Notes: a model not told the origin generated them from the letters alone. A stretch of DNA of 64,000 bases from Paracoccus zeaxanthinifaciens ATCC 21588 (GCF_000420145.1 NZ_ATUJ01000016.1:1-64000), one strand, 5' to 3'; counted from the first letter of the stretch, positions 29,618-38,558 are shown. Numbers and translations are program-made.

Positions 29618-31449
29618 CACTTGCCCTTGCCGCGCGACGGCAGCGAGGCGCGGATGTTGCCGAACAGGTCGGGCCGGTGGCCGTGCATCGACATGATCGT
29701 GTACTGCTGGATGATCGTGATCGTGTTGTTCGTGATCCAGTACAGGACCAGCCCCGAGGCGAAGCCGCCCAGCATGAACATGAAGATCCAGGGCATCAGC
29801 GCGAAGATCATCTTCTGCGACGGGTCCTGCGGCGTCGGGTTCAGACGCTGCTGCATCCACATGCTGACACCCAGCAGGATCGCCAGCGCCGGCAGCGACA
29901 GCGAGTGCAGAAGCGTGCCTTGCGCCGGTGCCGCGAAGGGCAGGACGCCGAACAGGTTCAGCAGGCTGGAGGGGTCCGGCGCCGAGAGGTCGCGGATCCA
30001 GCCGATCCAGGGCGCGTGGCGCAGTTCGATCGTGACGAAGATCACCTTGTAGAGCGAGAAGAAGATCGGGATCTGCAGCAGGATCGGAAGGCAGCCCGCG
30101 GCGGGGTTCACCTTCTCGCGCTTGTACAGCTCCATCACCTCTTTCTGGAACTTCATCCGGTCGTCGCCGGTGCGGGTCTTGATCTCCTCCATCTGGGGCT
30201 GCAGTTCCTTCATCTTCGCCATCGAGATGTAGGATTTGCGCGCCAGCGGGAAGACCAGCATCTTCAGCACGACGGTCAGCGCGATGATCGCCCAGCCCAT
30301 GTTGCCGATGATGCCGTGCAGGAAGTGCAGCAGGCGGAAGATCGGCTTGGTCAGGAAGTAGAACCAGCCCCAGTCGATCGAGTCGACGAAGCCCTGGATG
30401 CCCAGGTCGTCCTCGTAGCCCTTGATGACCTCCCAGACCTTGGCGCCGGCAAAGAGATAGCTGTCCGAGGATGCGGTCGCGCCCGGCTGGACGGTCTGCA
30501 TCGGGAAGCGGGCCTCGGTCTGGTAGATGTCGGCGCCGTCGGCGTATTTCACGACCGCGGTGAAGGCCTGGCCCGGTGCGGGTGCCAGCGTCGTCATCCA
30601 GTACTTGTCGGTGAAGCCGATCCAGCCGTTCTCTTCGACCTCGAAGATCTCGGCGCGGCCCTCGCGGGGCTGTTGTTCGAAATCGGGCAGGTCGTCGTAA
30701 TCCTGTTCGATCAGGGTGCCGTCCTGCATGCCGACGACGCCCTCGTGCAGCACGAAGAAGTTCTGCGTGTCGGGTTCGCCGTGGCGGGCGATGATGCCAT
30801 AGGGGGCGGCGGCGAAGGCCTGGTCGCCGTTGTTCTCGACGCTCTGGCTGACGGTGAACAGATAGTTGTCGTCAAGCGCGAAGGTGCGGCGGAAGACCTG
30901 GCCCGCGCCGTTGTCCCATGCCAGCGTGACCGGGTTGCCGGGCGACAGGGTCTCGCCCTGTTCCAGCGTCCAGACGGTCGCGGGGTTCGGGACCAGCGAC
31001 GGGTCCGTGCCCGCGCCGGGGGTCCAGCCATAGACGGCGTAATAGGGCTTCGAGACGCCGGATTCGATCGCGGCCTCGGCCGTGGCGGAAGAGGGCGACA
31101 GAAGGCGCACATTGGGCGAGCTGTCGTCGTTCTCTTCGCGGTAGCGCAGCAGCAGCAGGTCGTCCACGCGACCGCCGGCCAGCGAGATCGAGCCTTCCAG
31201 CGCGGGCGAGTCGATCGCCACGCGGCCCACGGGCTCGTCGCCCGCGGTCTCGGGGGTCTCGGCCAGGTCGGCGCCGTTGCCCGCGGTCGTGGCGGGGGCA
31301 AGGGGCTGGTCGGGCATGCTCTGCTCGGCCACGGGCTGTCCCGAGGGTTGATCCGTGGCAGGTTCCGGTGCGAACACCGTGTACCAGACCATGATCACCA
31401 GGAACGACAGCACGGTCGCCAGGATCAGATTGCGGTTGTTGTCGTCCAT
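29617..31449 (-). CDS. yidC: Membrane protein insertase YidC
   Basis: A 610-residue YidC/Oxa1 insertase. Residues 7-24 form the N-terminal membrane anchor, followed by a large periplasmic domain (about 50-355) typical of Gram-negative YidC. The core (about 360-590) has five membrane segments, among them GWAIIALTVVLKMLVFPLAR with the conserved arginine of the hydrophilic groove, and LPILLQIPIFFSLYKVIF. The basic tail binds ribosomes. Upstream partners rpmH-rnpA-yidD are separated from it here by ttcA and an EAL gene. Confidence 0.97.
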   Translation of the reverse strand: MDDNNRNLILATVLSFLVIMVWYTVFAPEPATDQPSGQPVAEQSMPDQPLAPATTAGNGADLAETPETAGDEPVGRVAIDSPALEGSISLAGGRVDDLLLLRYREENDDSSPNVRLLSPSSATAEAAIESGVSKPYYAVYGWTPGAGTDPSLVPNPATVWTLEQGETLSPGNPVTLAWDNGAGQVFRRTFALDDNYLFTVSQSVENNGDQAFAAAPYGIIARHGEPDTQNFFVLHEGVVGMQDGTLIEQDYDDLPDFEQQPREGRAEIFEVEENGWIGFTDKYWMTTLAPAPGQAFTAVVKYADGADIYQTEARFPMQTVQPGATASSDSYLFAGAKVWEVIKGYEDDLGIQGFVDSIDWGWFYFLTKPIFRLLHFLHGIIGNMGWAIIALTVVLKMLVFPLARKSYISMAKMKELQPQMEEIKTRTGDDRMKFQKEVMELYKREKVNPAAGCLPILLQIPIFFSLYKVIFVTIELRHAPWIGWIRDLSAPDPSSLLNLFGVLPFAAPAQGTLLHSLSLPALAILLGVSMWMQQRLNPTPQDPSQKMIFALMPWIFMFMLGGFASGLVLYWITNNTITIIQQYTIMSMHGHRPDLFGNIRASLPSRGKGK

Positions 31450-31569
31450 TCCGTCACCACCGTCATCGCGTCAGTCGCGCCGGTTCAACAGAACGGACCC
31501 CGAAAGGTCAAGCGGAATTGGGCTTTCGCGGCCCTTGGCGGGGCTGCGCGGCCCGTGAAAACGTGGCGT

Positions 31570-32862
31570 TCAGCCCCGTTTCGCGATCTGCGGCAGCTGC
31601 GATGCGGCGGTCGCCTGCGCGGTCAGGAAATCATGCGTCGCCGACAGCGGCATGGGTCGCGCGATGGCATAGCCCTGAACCTCGTCGCAGCCCATCTGCG
31701 CGAGGAAGGCGTATTCCTCGCGGGTCTCGACGCCCTCGGCCAGGGCGGCGATGCCCAGCCGCTCGGCCAGGGCCAGGATCGCAAGGATCATCCGCTGCTG
31801 GCCCGCATCCACGTCGCAGGCGGTCACGAAGCTGCGGTCGATCTTGATGCGGTGGATGCCGAACTGCCGGATCGCGTCCAGGCTGGCATAGCCCGTGCCG
31901 AAATCGTCCAGGTCGATACAACAGCCGGCCTTGGCCAGCTTGCCCAGGTTCACCCGCGTTTCGGCATTGCTGGTCACGGGCCCCACGCTCTCCAGAACCT
32001 CGACCACCAGCCGGGCGGGCGCGATCTCGTGGCGGTCCAGTTCCCACAGCAGGCAATCGGCGAAGCCGCGGCTGGACAGTTCGCAGTTCGAGATGTTGAT
32101 CGAGACGGTCGGCACGTCGAAGCCCGCCCGGTCCCATGCCTTCAGCGCCTGCATGGACTGCGCCAGCATCACCAGCGTCAGGCTGTTGTGATCGGCATCG
32201 CCCATCTGCGGCATGAAGGCGCCGGGGGGCAGAAGCCCGCGCTGCGGGTGGTTCCAGCGGGCCAGCGCCTCGAAGCCGGTGATGCGGCCCGAATGGCAGC
32301 ATTGCTGGGGCTGGAAGAAGGCCTCGAACTCTCCGGCGCGGATGGCGTCGGAAACGGTGGCGGCCAGGTCGCCCGAGGCAAGCGCGGGATCGTGGGCATA
32401 CATCGTCATCCGCCCAAGCGCGCTGTCGGGCAGCCCGCGCATCCGGCGCAGCGCGTTGTCGGTCATCAGCGTGACATCGGGCAGGTCGGGCGCGTCGGCA
32501 TGGACCAGCACGCCCGTCAGCACCGGCGTCACGTTGCGCCCGCCAAGGGGGATGGTCCGCTGGCCCAGCTGGTGCAGCCTGCGCCCCACCTGCATCGCGT
32601 CGCGTTCGGACCGGTCGCGCAGCACCACCGCGAACAAGCCCGGCCCCACGATCTGCAGCGGGTCGCAGGGCCTGACCGCCCCCCCGAGCGTCATGGACAG
32701 CTGCACGATCAGGTGGCTGACCGCCGTCTTGTCGAGGATCTGGGACAGGCTCTCGATATTCTCGAGCCGCAGAAGAAGCACGCTGCGCGCAAGGTCCTGC
32801 GGATCGGCCGGTTTCGTCAGCCTGCGGAACGGCGAGAGGATGCGATCGAGTTTCTTGGACAT
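31570..32862 (-). CDS. EAL-domain cyclic-di-GMP phosphodiesterase with degenerate GGDEF region
   Basis: A 430-residue cytosolic protein. Residues 25-160 resemble a GGDEF domain that has lost its active site (GPGLFAVVL in place of GGEEF). Residues 170-420 are an EAL domain with the catalytic set intact: EAL at 198-200, N256, E288, D319-D320, K340 and E376 (FEALARW, NIS, EVLES, DDFGTGYAS, KIDRSFV, EGVET). It should therefore hydrolyse c-di-GMP. No membrane segment or sensory domain is evident. It is inserted between yidC and ttcA in the otherwise conserved rpmH-rnpA-yidD-yidC neighbourhood. Confidence 0.9.
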   Translation of the reverse strand: MSKKLDRILSPFRRLTKPADPQDLARSVLLLRLENIESLSQILDKTAVSHLIVQLSMTLGGAVRPCDPLQIVGPGLFAVVLRDRSERDAMQVGRRLHQLGQRTIPLGGRNVTPVLTGVLVHADAPDLPDVTLMTDNALRRMRGLPDSALGRMTMYAHDPALASGDLAATVSDAIRAGEFEAFFQPQQCCHSGRITGFEALARWNHPQRGLLPPGAFMPQMGDADHNSLTLVMLAQSMQALKAWDRAGFDVPTVSINISNCELSSRGFADCLLWELDRHEIAPARLVVEVLESVGPVTSNAETRVNLGKLAKAGCCIDLDDFGTGYASLDAIRQFGIHRIKIDRSFVTACDVDAGQQRMILAILALAERLGIAALAEGVETREEYAFLAQMGCDEVQGYAIARPMPLSATHDFLTAQATAASQLPQIAKRG

Positions 32863-32920
32863 GCCGGACCTTTCACGGAATCACCGACACGAGCATTAGA
32901 CCCGATTGCTTGTCGTTCCG

Positions 32921-33808
32921 TTAATGTTCCTGCGTTCCACGCCCCAGATCGGGCACCGGATCGGCATTTTCGGCCGGATCGCCCGGGAAAAGTCCCGAAA
33001 AATCGAACAGTTTCGGATCCAGCAGATGCGAGGGGCGCACGTTCATCAGCGACCGGAACATCACCTGCCGGCGTCCGGGGGTGCGTGCCTCCCATTCGTC
33101 CAGCATGCGCTTGACCTGGACGCGCTGCAGGCCCTCCTGGCTGCCGCAGAGATCGCAGGGAATGATGGGATAGTTCATGGCCCGCGCGAAGCGGTCGCAA
33201 TCGTCCTCGGCCACATAGGCCAAGGGGCGCAGGACCGTCAGGTCGCCATCCTCGTTCAGCAGCTTGGGCGGCATGGTGGCCAGCCGCCCGCCGTGGAACA
33301 GGTTCATGAAGAAGGTTTCCAGCATGTCGTCGCGGTGGTGGCCCAGCACCACGGCGGAACAGCCTTCCTCGCGCGCGATGCGATAGAGATTGCCGCGACG
33401 CAGCCGCGAACACAGCGCGCAATAGGTCCGGCCGGCGGGCACCTTCTCCTTCACGATGGAATAGGTGTCCTGGTATTCGATCCGGTGCGGAACGCCGCGT
33501 TCCTTCAGGAAGGCCGGCAGCACCGTCGCCGGAAAGTTCGGCTGCCCCTGGTCCAGGTTGCAGGCCAGCAGCTCGACCGGCAGAACGCCGCGCCACTGCA
33601 ACTCGTGCAGGATCGCCAGCAGGGTATAGCTGTCCTTGCCGCCCGACAGGCAGACCAGCCAGCGGTCGCCGGGGCGGACCATGCCGTAATCCTCGATCGC
33701 GGCGCGGGTCTCGCGCACCAGGCGCTTGCGCAGCTTGCGGAACTCGGTCGAGGAGGGGGCGCCCGCGAAGAGCGGGTGGATATCGGAATCGTCAGCGTCG
33801 TCCAGCAT
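32921..33808 (-). CDS. ttcA: tRNA 2-thiocytidine(32) synthetase TtcA
   Basis: A 295-residue PP-loop ATPase that thiolates C32 of certain tRNAs using a 4Fe-4S cluster. The PP-loop is SGGKDSYT; the cluster cysteines are in [11 protein letters not shown] and [23 protein letters not shown] is also diagnostic. The start is placed at the ATG at 33808, which overlaps the end of yidD by 17 bases; a longer frame starting at 33856 would overlap more. Confidence 0.94.
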   Translation of the reverse strand: MLDDADDSDIHPLFAGAPSSTEFRKLRKRLVRETRAAIEDYGMVRPGDRWLVCLSGGKDSYTLLAILHELQWRGVLPVELLACNLDQGQPNFPATVLPAFLKERGVPHRIEYQDTYSIVKEKVPAGRTYCALCSRLRRGNLYRIAREEGCSAVVLGHHRDDMLETFFMNLFHGGRLATMPPKLLNEDGDLTVLRPLAYVAEDDCDRFARAMNYPIIPCDLCGSQEGLQRVQVKRMLDEWEARTPGRRQVMFRSLMNVRPSHLLDPKLFDFSGLFPGDPAENADPVPDLGRGTQEH

Positions 33809-34058
33809 CGCGAACCTTCTGGTCGTGGTCCGGGTCGGCGCCCGGCACGGGGTCATAACCTTGGCCGCCCCAGGGGTGGCAGCGACCGATGCGGCGCAGC
33901 GTCAGCAATCCGCCCCGCCATGCACCGTGACGTTCGAGGGCCTGCAGCGCATAGGCCGAGCAGGTCGGCTGGAACCGGCAGCCGTGACCGACCCAGGGGG
34001 ATGCGACAAGCCTGTAGGCACGGACGGGCAGGGCCGCGATCCGTGCAAGGGGGCTCAT
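33792..34058 (-). CDS. yidD: Membrane protein insertion efficiency factor YidD
   Basis: An 88-residue YidD. It shows the family pattern of a hydrophobic start ([18 protein letters not shown]), the cysteine motif [15 protein letters not shown] and [12 protein letters not shown]. Its N-terminal helix binds the membrane and it assists YidC. The start overlaps the rnpA stop by four bases. Confidence 0.95.
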   Translation of the reverse strand: MSPLARIAALPVRAYRLVASPWVGHGCRFQPTCSAYALQALERHGAWRGGLLTLRRIGRCHPWGGQGYDPVPGADPDHDQKVRDAGRR

Positions 34059-34459
34059 CTGTGCACCTTGCGCAGGGCGCGGCGCAGTTCGTCCTGCATC
34101 TGGGCGAAATCGCGGGTCGCGGTGGCCTCGGGGCGGCCGACCAGCACATAGTCCCAGCCCCGGCGGCCGTCCTGCGGCAGCACGAGGCGCGCGATCTCGC
34201 GCAGGCGGCGCTTGGCGCGGTTGCGCGCCACGGCATTGCCCAGCTTCTTCGAGCAGGTGAAGCCGATGCGCAATTCCCCGTCATCCCCGCGATCGCGGGC
34301 CTGAAGCAGGAAGGCTGGCATCGGCGTGCGCGACGCCTTGGCGCAAAGAAGGAAATCGGCGCGTTTCGCGATCACCTTCGGCATGGACGCAGACATGCGA
34401 AATGCCGCCCGGTCTGCATCCGGCGACGTATCGTCTGCGGGATGGGGCAGGGGCGGCAT
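34055..34459 (-). CDS. rnpA: Ribonuclease P protein component
   Basis: The protein subunit of RNase P, which trims 5' ends of pre-tRNAs. The conserved RNA-binding stretch GFTCSKKLGNAVARNRAKRRLRE is recognisable (positions near the middle). The start is uncertain: ATG 34459 gives 134 residues, ATG 34396 gives 113, and a TTG at 34483 gives 142; none has a strong ribosome binding site. Lies behind rpmH and overlaps yidD. Confidence 0.93.
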   Translation of the reverse strand: MPPLPHPADDTSPDADRAAFRMSASMPKVIAKRADFLLCAKASRTPMPAFLLQARDRGDDGELRIGFTCSKKLGNAVARNRAKRRLREIARLVLPQDGRRGWDYVLVGRPEATATRDFAQMQDELRRALRKVHR

Positions 34460-34509
34460 CTCGAGTAGTCTTGCAGGCAGCAAAGCCGCCGACAGGATCG
34501 CCTAGGCGA

Positions 34510-34644
34510 TCACGCCGACAGACGCTTGCGGCCCTTGGCGCGACGGGCGTTCAGCACGCGACGGCCGCCTTTGGTGGCCATGCGGGCGCGGAAGCCGTGA
34601 CGGCGCGCACGAACGAGGTTCGAGGGTTGGAAGGTGCGCTTCAT
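34510..34644 (-). CDS. rpmH: 50S ribosomal protein L34
   Basis: A 44-residue L34: [18 protein letters not shown], then [20 protein letters not shown] and RLSA. Exactly the family length, but too short for most ORF lists. A GGAG site precedes the ATG. It heads the leftward rpmH-rnpA-yidD group and has a promoter-like motif 97 bases upstream, with a hairpin in between. Confidence 0.97.
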   Translation of the reverse strand: MKRTFQPSNLVRARRHGFRARMATKGGRRVLNARRAKGRKRLSA

Positions 34645-34684
34645 GGTCATACTCCGGTGTCGTATCTTGCGGATGGTCACCGTA

Positions 34685-34711
34685 CGGGGCAGGTTGCAGA
34701 AAACTGCCCCG
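34685..34711 (-). other. Hairpin in the rpmH leader
   Basis: CGGGGCAG and CTGCCCCG pair over eight bases with an 11-base loop, about 40 bases before rpmH on its strand. Function unknown; a leader stability element is plausible. Confidence 0.4.
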
Positions 34712-34740
34712 CGCCACGGCGCCGGTCATTCGAAGCCCGC

Positions 34741-34769
34741 TCATTAGTGAAGAACCTTCCGCGCGTCAA
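34741..34769 (-). promoter_or_regulatory. Probable promoter of rpmH-rnpA
   Basis: On the minus strand TTGACG (34764-34769) and TAATGA (34741-34746) are separated by exactly 17 bases. One of the best housekeeping promoter matches in the window; the leader to rpmH would be about 90 bases. Confidence 0.6.
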
Positions 34770-34897
34770 CCATGCAAAACGGGTTCGACGATGCCCAAAT
34801 AGACGTGGAACTTCGGTTCAATCACATTCGTTTGATGTGCAATCCATGACGGATCCATCCCAAAAGCGGCTGCCTGCGAAGAAAAGACCACGATAAC

Positions 34898-36316
34898 ATG
34901 AGACTGAACACGATCTCTGGCCGATTCGCCGCCTTGACGATGATGTTCGTCCTGCTGGCCGAGCTGTTCATCCTGCTGCCGTCGCTGGCGGGATTCCGGC
35001 TGGACTACCTCGAATCGCGGCTGGAACGAGCGCAGATCGCAAGCCTTGCGCTGCTGGCCACCGACGAGACGCTGGCCTCCGACCTGGAATCGGAGCTGCT
35101 GCAGAACGCTGGCGTGTTCAACGTGGTCCTGCGGCGCGACGACATCCGCCAGCTGGTCCTGTCCTCGCCGATTCCCGGCCCGGTCGTCGCGACATACGAC
35201 CTGCGCGAGGATGGCGTGATGCAGACCATCGACGATTCGCTGATCGCCATCGCCGATTCCGAGAACCGCGTGATCCGGGTGATCGGCTCTCCCGTGAACC
35301 AGGCGGGCCAGCTGATCGAGATCACGATGGAGACCCTGCCCCTGCGGCAGGCGATGGTGGAATATGTCCTGCGGCTTCTGGCGGTGTCGGCGCTGTTCTC
35401 GATCCTGACGGCGGTGCTGCTGTTCCTTGCGGCGCAGCGCATGATCCTTGCGCCGATTCGGCGGGTGATCACGCATATGTCCGCCTATGCCGGCGCCCCC
35501 GAGGATGCGCGCAGCATCATCATCCCCGATGCCCGGCTGGAGGAGCTGCGCGAGGCCGAGACCGCGCTTCAGACCATGCAGCAGACCGTGACCTCGTCGC
35601 TGAAACAGAAAGAGCGCATGGCCCAGCTGGGGCAGGCGGTCGCCAAGATCAGCCACGACCTGCGCAACATCCTGACCACGGCGCAGATCTTCGCCGACCG
35701 GCTGGAGGACAGCGCCGACCCCAAGGTGCGGCGGGCCGCGCCCAAGCTGGTGAACTCGATCACGCGGGCGGTGAACCTGTGCGAGACGACGCTGGCCTTC
35801 GGCAAGGCCGAGGAACCCGCGCCCACGCTGTCGCGCTTCAACCTGGCCCAGCTGGCACAGGAGGTCGTCGAGGCCGAGACCCTTGCGGGCGAGGCTGCGG
35901 GCAAGGTCGATTTCCTGACCGACATTCCCGGCGGCATGATCCTGCGCGCGGATCGCGACCAGCTGTATCGCGTGCTGTCGAACCTGGTGCGCAACGCGCG
36001 GCAGGCGATCGAGGGGACGGGCCAGAACGGCACGATCGAGCTGAGCGCGGGCGAGGGCGAATCCGACTGGTGGATCCGCGTGGGCGACAGCGGGCCGGGG
36101 CTGCCCGAAAAGGCGCGGGAATACCTGTTCAAGCCCTTCTCGGGCAGCACGCGCCGCGGAGGGACCGGGCTTGGCCTGACCATCGCCGCCGACCTCGTGC
36201 GTGGGCACGGGGGCAGCCTGAACCTGATGCGCAGCGACGAGGACGGGTCGGAATTCTGCATCAAGCTGCCGCGCGACCTGGCGCAGATGCCAGCGCGCGA
36301 GGGTGCCCCCGCCTGA
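34898..36316 (+). CDS. Orphan sensor histidine kinase
   Basis: A 472-residue membrane histidine kinase. Membrane helices at about 9-32 and 157-180 enclose a periplasmic sensor of roughly 120 residues. A linker leads to the H-box AKISHDLRNILTTAQ with the phospho-accepting H253, an N-box LVRNARQAIEG, and G-boxes GDSGPGLP and GGTGLGLTIAADLVRGHGGS. No response regulator or transcription factor lies next to it. The ligand is not predictable. Upstream 34770-34897 shows nothing else recognisable. Confidence 0.92.
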   Translation: MRLNTISGRFAALTMMFVLLAELFILLPSLAGFRLDYLESRLERAQIASLALLATDETLASDLESELLQNAGVFNVVLRRDDIRQLVLSSPIPGPVVATYDLREDGVMQTIDDSLIAIADSENRVIRVIGSPVNQAGQLIEITMETLPLRQAMVEYVLRLLAVSALFSILTAVLLFLAAQRMILAPIRRVITHMSAYAGAPEDARSIIIPDARLEELREAETALQTMQQTVTSSLKQKERMAQLGQAVAKISHDLRNILTTAQIFADRLEDSADPKVRRAAPKLVNSITRAVNLCETTLAFGKAEEPAPTLSRFNLAQLAQEVVEAETLAGEAAGKVDFLTDIPGGMILRADRDQLYRVLSNLVRNARQAIEGTGQNGTIELSAGEGESDWWIRVGDSGPGLPEKAREYLFKPFSGSTRRGGTGLGLTIAADLVRGHGGSLNLMRSDEDGSEFCIKLPRDLAQMPAREGAPA

Positions 36317-36370
36317 CGCCGCGTTCCTGGCGTTGCCTGCGAAAAGTTTCGACACCCCGACGAATGGGCC

Positions 36371-36399
36371 TTGCGTCCCCCCGCACCCACGGTTAGTAA
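36371..36399 (+). promoter_or_regulatory. Probable promoter of the first tRNA-Arg
   Basis: TTGCGT (36371-36376) and TAGTAA (36394-36399), 17 bases apart, end 14 bases before the tRNA. The -10 is part of the duplicated unit. Confidence 0.45.
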
Positions 36400-36499
36400 C
36401 CGCCCTCACAGACGGACCCGTAGCTCAGCTGGATAGAGCACCAGACTACGAATCTGGGGGTCGGGCGTTCGAATCGCTCCGGGTCCGCCATTTCCCCAT
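36390..36499 (+). repeat. Direct repeat copy 1 (promoter -10, tRNA-Arg and 3' flank)
   Basis: About 110 bases repeated at 36664-36773, offset 274 bases, with a single difference (T against A at 36405). The repeat extends beyond the tRNA on both sides, from cggttagtaacc to ttccccat, which shows a segment duplication and not just two similar tRNAs. Confidence 0.9.
36414..36490 (+). tRNA. tRNA-Arg(ACG), copy 1
   Basis: A 77-base tRNA with encoded CCA. The acceptor GGACCCG pairs with CGGGTCC; the D-arm contains AGCTCAGCTGGATAGAGC, the anticodon loop is CTACGAA with anticodon ACG, and the T-loop is TTCGAAT. ACG is read as ICG after deamination by TadA and decodes CGU, CGC and CGA. Identical to the second copy. 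Confidence 0.97.
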
Positions 36500-36644
36500 A
36501 ATCCAAATCGACGCATCGCCAGTGCCCTGGGGCATATTGCGCGTCCTTCGGTTCGATTCGATGCCATCGGCAGCGTGGGGACCGTTCAAGAAGTGTGTCC
36601 GAAAATATCCCGCCGAATTCGTCACATACTTGTCGGAATGCCCC

Positions 36645-36673
36645 TTGCAGCCGCCGGCGACCGCGGTTAGTAA
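36645..36673 (+). promoter_or_regulatory. Probable promoter of the second tRNA-Arg
   Basis: TTGCAG (36645-36650) and TAGTAA (36668-36673), again 17 bases apart. The -35 lies outside the duplicated unit but is similar to that of copy 1, so each copy seems separately transcribed. Confidence 0.45.
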
Positions 36674-36773
36674 CCGCCCACACAGACGGACCCGTAGCTC
36701 AGCTGGATAGAGCACCAGACTACGAATCTGGGGGTCGGGCGTTCGAATCGCTCCGGGTCCGCCATTTCCCCAT
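36664..36773 (+). repeat. Direct repeat copy 2 (promoter -10, tRNA-Arg and 3' flank)
   Basis: Second copy of the 110-base unit at 36390-36499. The 164 bases between the copies show no gene or terminator. Confidence 0.9.
36688..36764 (+). tRNA. tRNA-Arg(ACG), copy 2
   Basis: Identical in sequence to the first copy at 36414-36490, 77 bases with encoded CCA and anticodon ACG. Two adjacent copies raise the dose of the tRNA for CGC, a codon heavily used in this GC-rich genome. Confidence 0.97.
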
Positions 36774-36882
36774 CATCGGAAGACCAGCAAGGCGGCGACC
36801 GTTTCGGTCGGGGCCCTTCACGTCGTTCCCGAAGGCTTGCGGCTGCCGGTCGCGACGGCAGCCGATTCTGTCCTGCGCCGGA

Positions 36883-37824
36883 TCAGGCCAGTGGCACCAG
36901 CCGGTCGCGATCCGCATCCTGGCGCGCGTCAAGGGCGCCGCGGCGGACGGCCTGCACGACCAGCCCGTGAATCGGCATGCCCCGATCCTGTCGCAGCACC
37001 GCAGGCGTCAGGCACGCGTCGAAGCCCGCGTGATCCAGCAGCGTCGCAAGATGCGGCGCGGCATGGGCGAAGCGACGGCTGGGGCGCAGGACATAGGCCT
37101 CGGTCCCGTCATGCGCCTCGACCGTGAAGGCGAAGCGGCCGCCGGGGCGCAGCGCCTGCGCGACCCAGGCCACGATCTGCTCCAACGCGCCAAGATAGGC
37201 GAAGACGTCGGCGGCGGTGACCAGATCCCACCGGCCCGCCTGCGGGGTCAGCGCCGAGAGGTCGGCCTTGGACAGCCGGTCATAGATGCCCTTGGCCCCG
37301 GCCTCGCGCAGCATCTCGGCCGAGATGTCCCACCCCTCCAGCCAGTCCGCGCGGTCGCGCAGATGCGTGCCCATCAGTCCGGTGCCGCAGCCGAGGTCGA
37401 GAACGCGCCCAAGCGGACCTGCAAGGCCGGATGCGATCAGTTCCGGCGCGCGATAGTCCAGCTTCTCGACCAGCGATTCCTCGAAGCCAGCGGCATATTG
37501 GTCGAACAGCGTCTCGACGAAGGCCGAGGGCATGGCATCGGCCAACGAGCGGTCCCGCAGCAGATCGAGGCACAGCGCCGCGCCCAGCCGGTCCTCGGGG
37601 TCCAGATCGAGCGCGCGGCGGAAGGCGTCATCGGCCAGGGGCAGGCCCGCCGCCATGCGGATCTCGCCCAGGCGGAACCAGCCCGCGACCCAGTCGGGCC
37701 GCAGTTCCAGCGCCTGGAGATAGATCTCGGATGCGGCATTCGCGTCGCCGGGCAGCATCGCCTCGGCATATTCGGCGCGACGATCCGCAATCAGATCGCC
37801 CGACGACAGGGAGAGTATCGACAT
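36883..37824 (-). CDS. TPR-containing SAM-dependent methyltransferase
   Basis: A 313-residue protein. The N-terminal part (about 10-85) resembles tetratricopeptide repeats (AASEIYLQALELRPDWVAGW, ADDAFRRALDLDPEDRLGA). The C-terminal part is a class I methyltransferase with motif I VLDLGCGTGLMG around residue 145, then an acidic loop GWDISAEML and LVTAADVFAYLG. Similar proteins are often annotated as biotin-synthesis BioC-like or NodS-like, but the target is unknown. The start is the ATG at 37824; the upstream extension lacks similarity. Confidence 0.85.
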   Translation of the reverse strand: MSILSLSSGDLIADRRAEYAEAMLPGDANAASEIYLQALELRPDWVAGWFRLGEIRMAAGLPLADDAFRRALDLDPEDRLGAALCLDLLRDRSLADAMPSAFVETLFDQYAAGFEESLVEKLDYRAPELIASGLAGPLGRVLDLGCGTGLMGTHLRDRADWLEGWDISAEMLREAGAKGIYDRLSKADLSALTPQAGRWDLVTAADVFAYLGALEQIVAWVAQALRPGGRFAFTVEAHDGTEAYVLRPSRRFAHAAPHLATLLDHAGFDACLTPAVLRQDRGMPIHGLVVQAVRRGALDARQDADRDRLVPLA

Positions 37825-37923
37825 GTTCAGCTTCTGGGAAAGAAGCGGTCGCCATCCGACCGCAAGCGCCATCTATGCCGATGCGGGGCGGCGTCAAGAT
37901 GCGACGGTGGGGAAGGGCGGTTC

Positions 37924-38013
37924 TGGCGGAGGCGGTGGGATTCGAACCCACGGTGGGCTCTCACCCACGTCGGTTTTCAAGACCGGTGCATTAAACCACT
38001 CTGCCACGCCTCC
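37924..38013 (-). tRNA. tRNA-Ser(TGA)
   Basis: A 90-base class II tRNA with a long variable arm and encoded CCA. The acceptor GGAGGCG pairs with CGCCTCC; the anticodon loop contains TGA flanked by the stem CCGGT; the variable arm is GTGGGTGAGAGCCCAC type. Decodes UCA and probably UCG/UCU. Confidence 0.96.
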
Positions 38014-38054
38014 GACCGTTGCGGAGTAGCGGGTCGCAGGCGCGACCGCAAGGC

Positions 38055-38558
38055 TCAGCGAGAGAGGGTGACGCTGTTCGTCGCGCCGCTGACCTCGACC
38101 CCGCGGATGCGGGCAAGCTGGCGATAGTTCAGCGGCAGGCCCACGGTGATCGGATCGGTCACGGGGTTCGCGGGCAGGGCGCGGGCGGGGTTGTCGGCGA
38201 CGGGCGGCAGGGCCACGAAACGCAGGCGCAGGATGCCGTCGGCATCGGGTTCCAGCTTGCCGCGGGGTTGCGGGCGGACGGGAACCAGCGCGGCCTGACG
38301 ATAGCCCTTGACCGGGGCCGCGCCCTGCACGACCAGCAGGCGGCCTTCGCCCAGGGGCTCCCAGCTGGCGGCGACGATCTGCGGCACGCCGGGGCGTTCG
38401 TCGGCCGCGGTGACATATCCGCCCTCGGGGGCGATGCTGGGGGCCGTGCGTTCGGGTTCGGGCAGCCATCCGAGCGGGTTCAGCCGGCTGTCGCCGAACC
38501 GTCCGCAACCGGCGATCGCGGTGGCGCCGATCAGCAGCGGCAGGATGAATTTCGCCAT
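38055..38558 (-). CDS. Putative lipoprotein of unknown function
   Basis: A 167-residue protein beginning MAKFILPLLIGATAIAGCG; the lipobox IAGC at about 15-18 marks a lipoprotein signal peptide, and the residue after the cysteine (Gly) suggests outer-membrane sorting. The mature part has no recognised domain; a segment WEPLGEGRLLVVQG and a Pro-rich stretch are visible. Upstream in-frame codons to 38675 are not expected to be translated. Function unknown. Confidence 0.8.
   Translation of the reverse strand: MAKFILPLLIGATAIAGCGRFGDSRLNPLGWLPEPERTAPSIAPEGGYVTAADERPGVPQIVAASWEPLGEGRLLVVQGAAPVKGYRQAALVPVRPQPRGKLEPDADGILRLRFVALPPVADNPARALPANPVTDPITVGLPLNYRQLARIRGVEVSGATNSVTLSR

Noticed and set aside
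29677-33114. A 1145-codon open frame on the plus strand opposite yidC, the EAL gene and ttcA
   Set aside because: It is a GC-rich shadow frame: Arg/Ala/His-rich without domains, and fully antisense to well supported genes.
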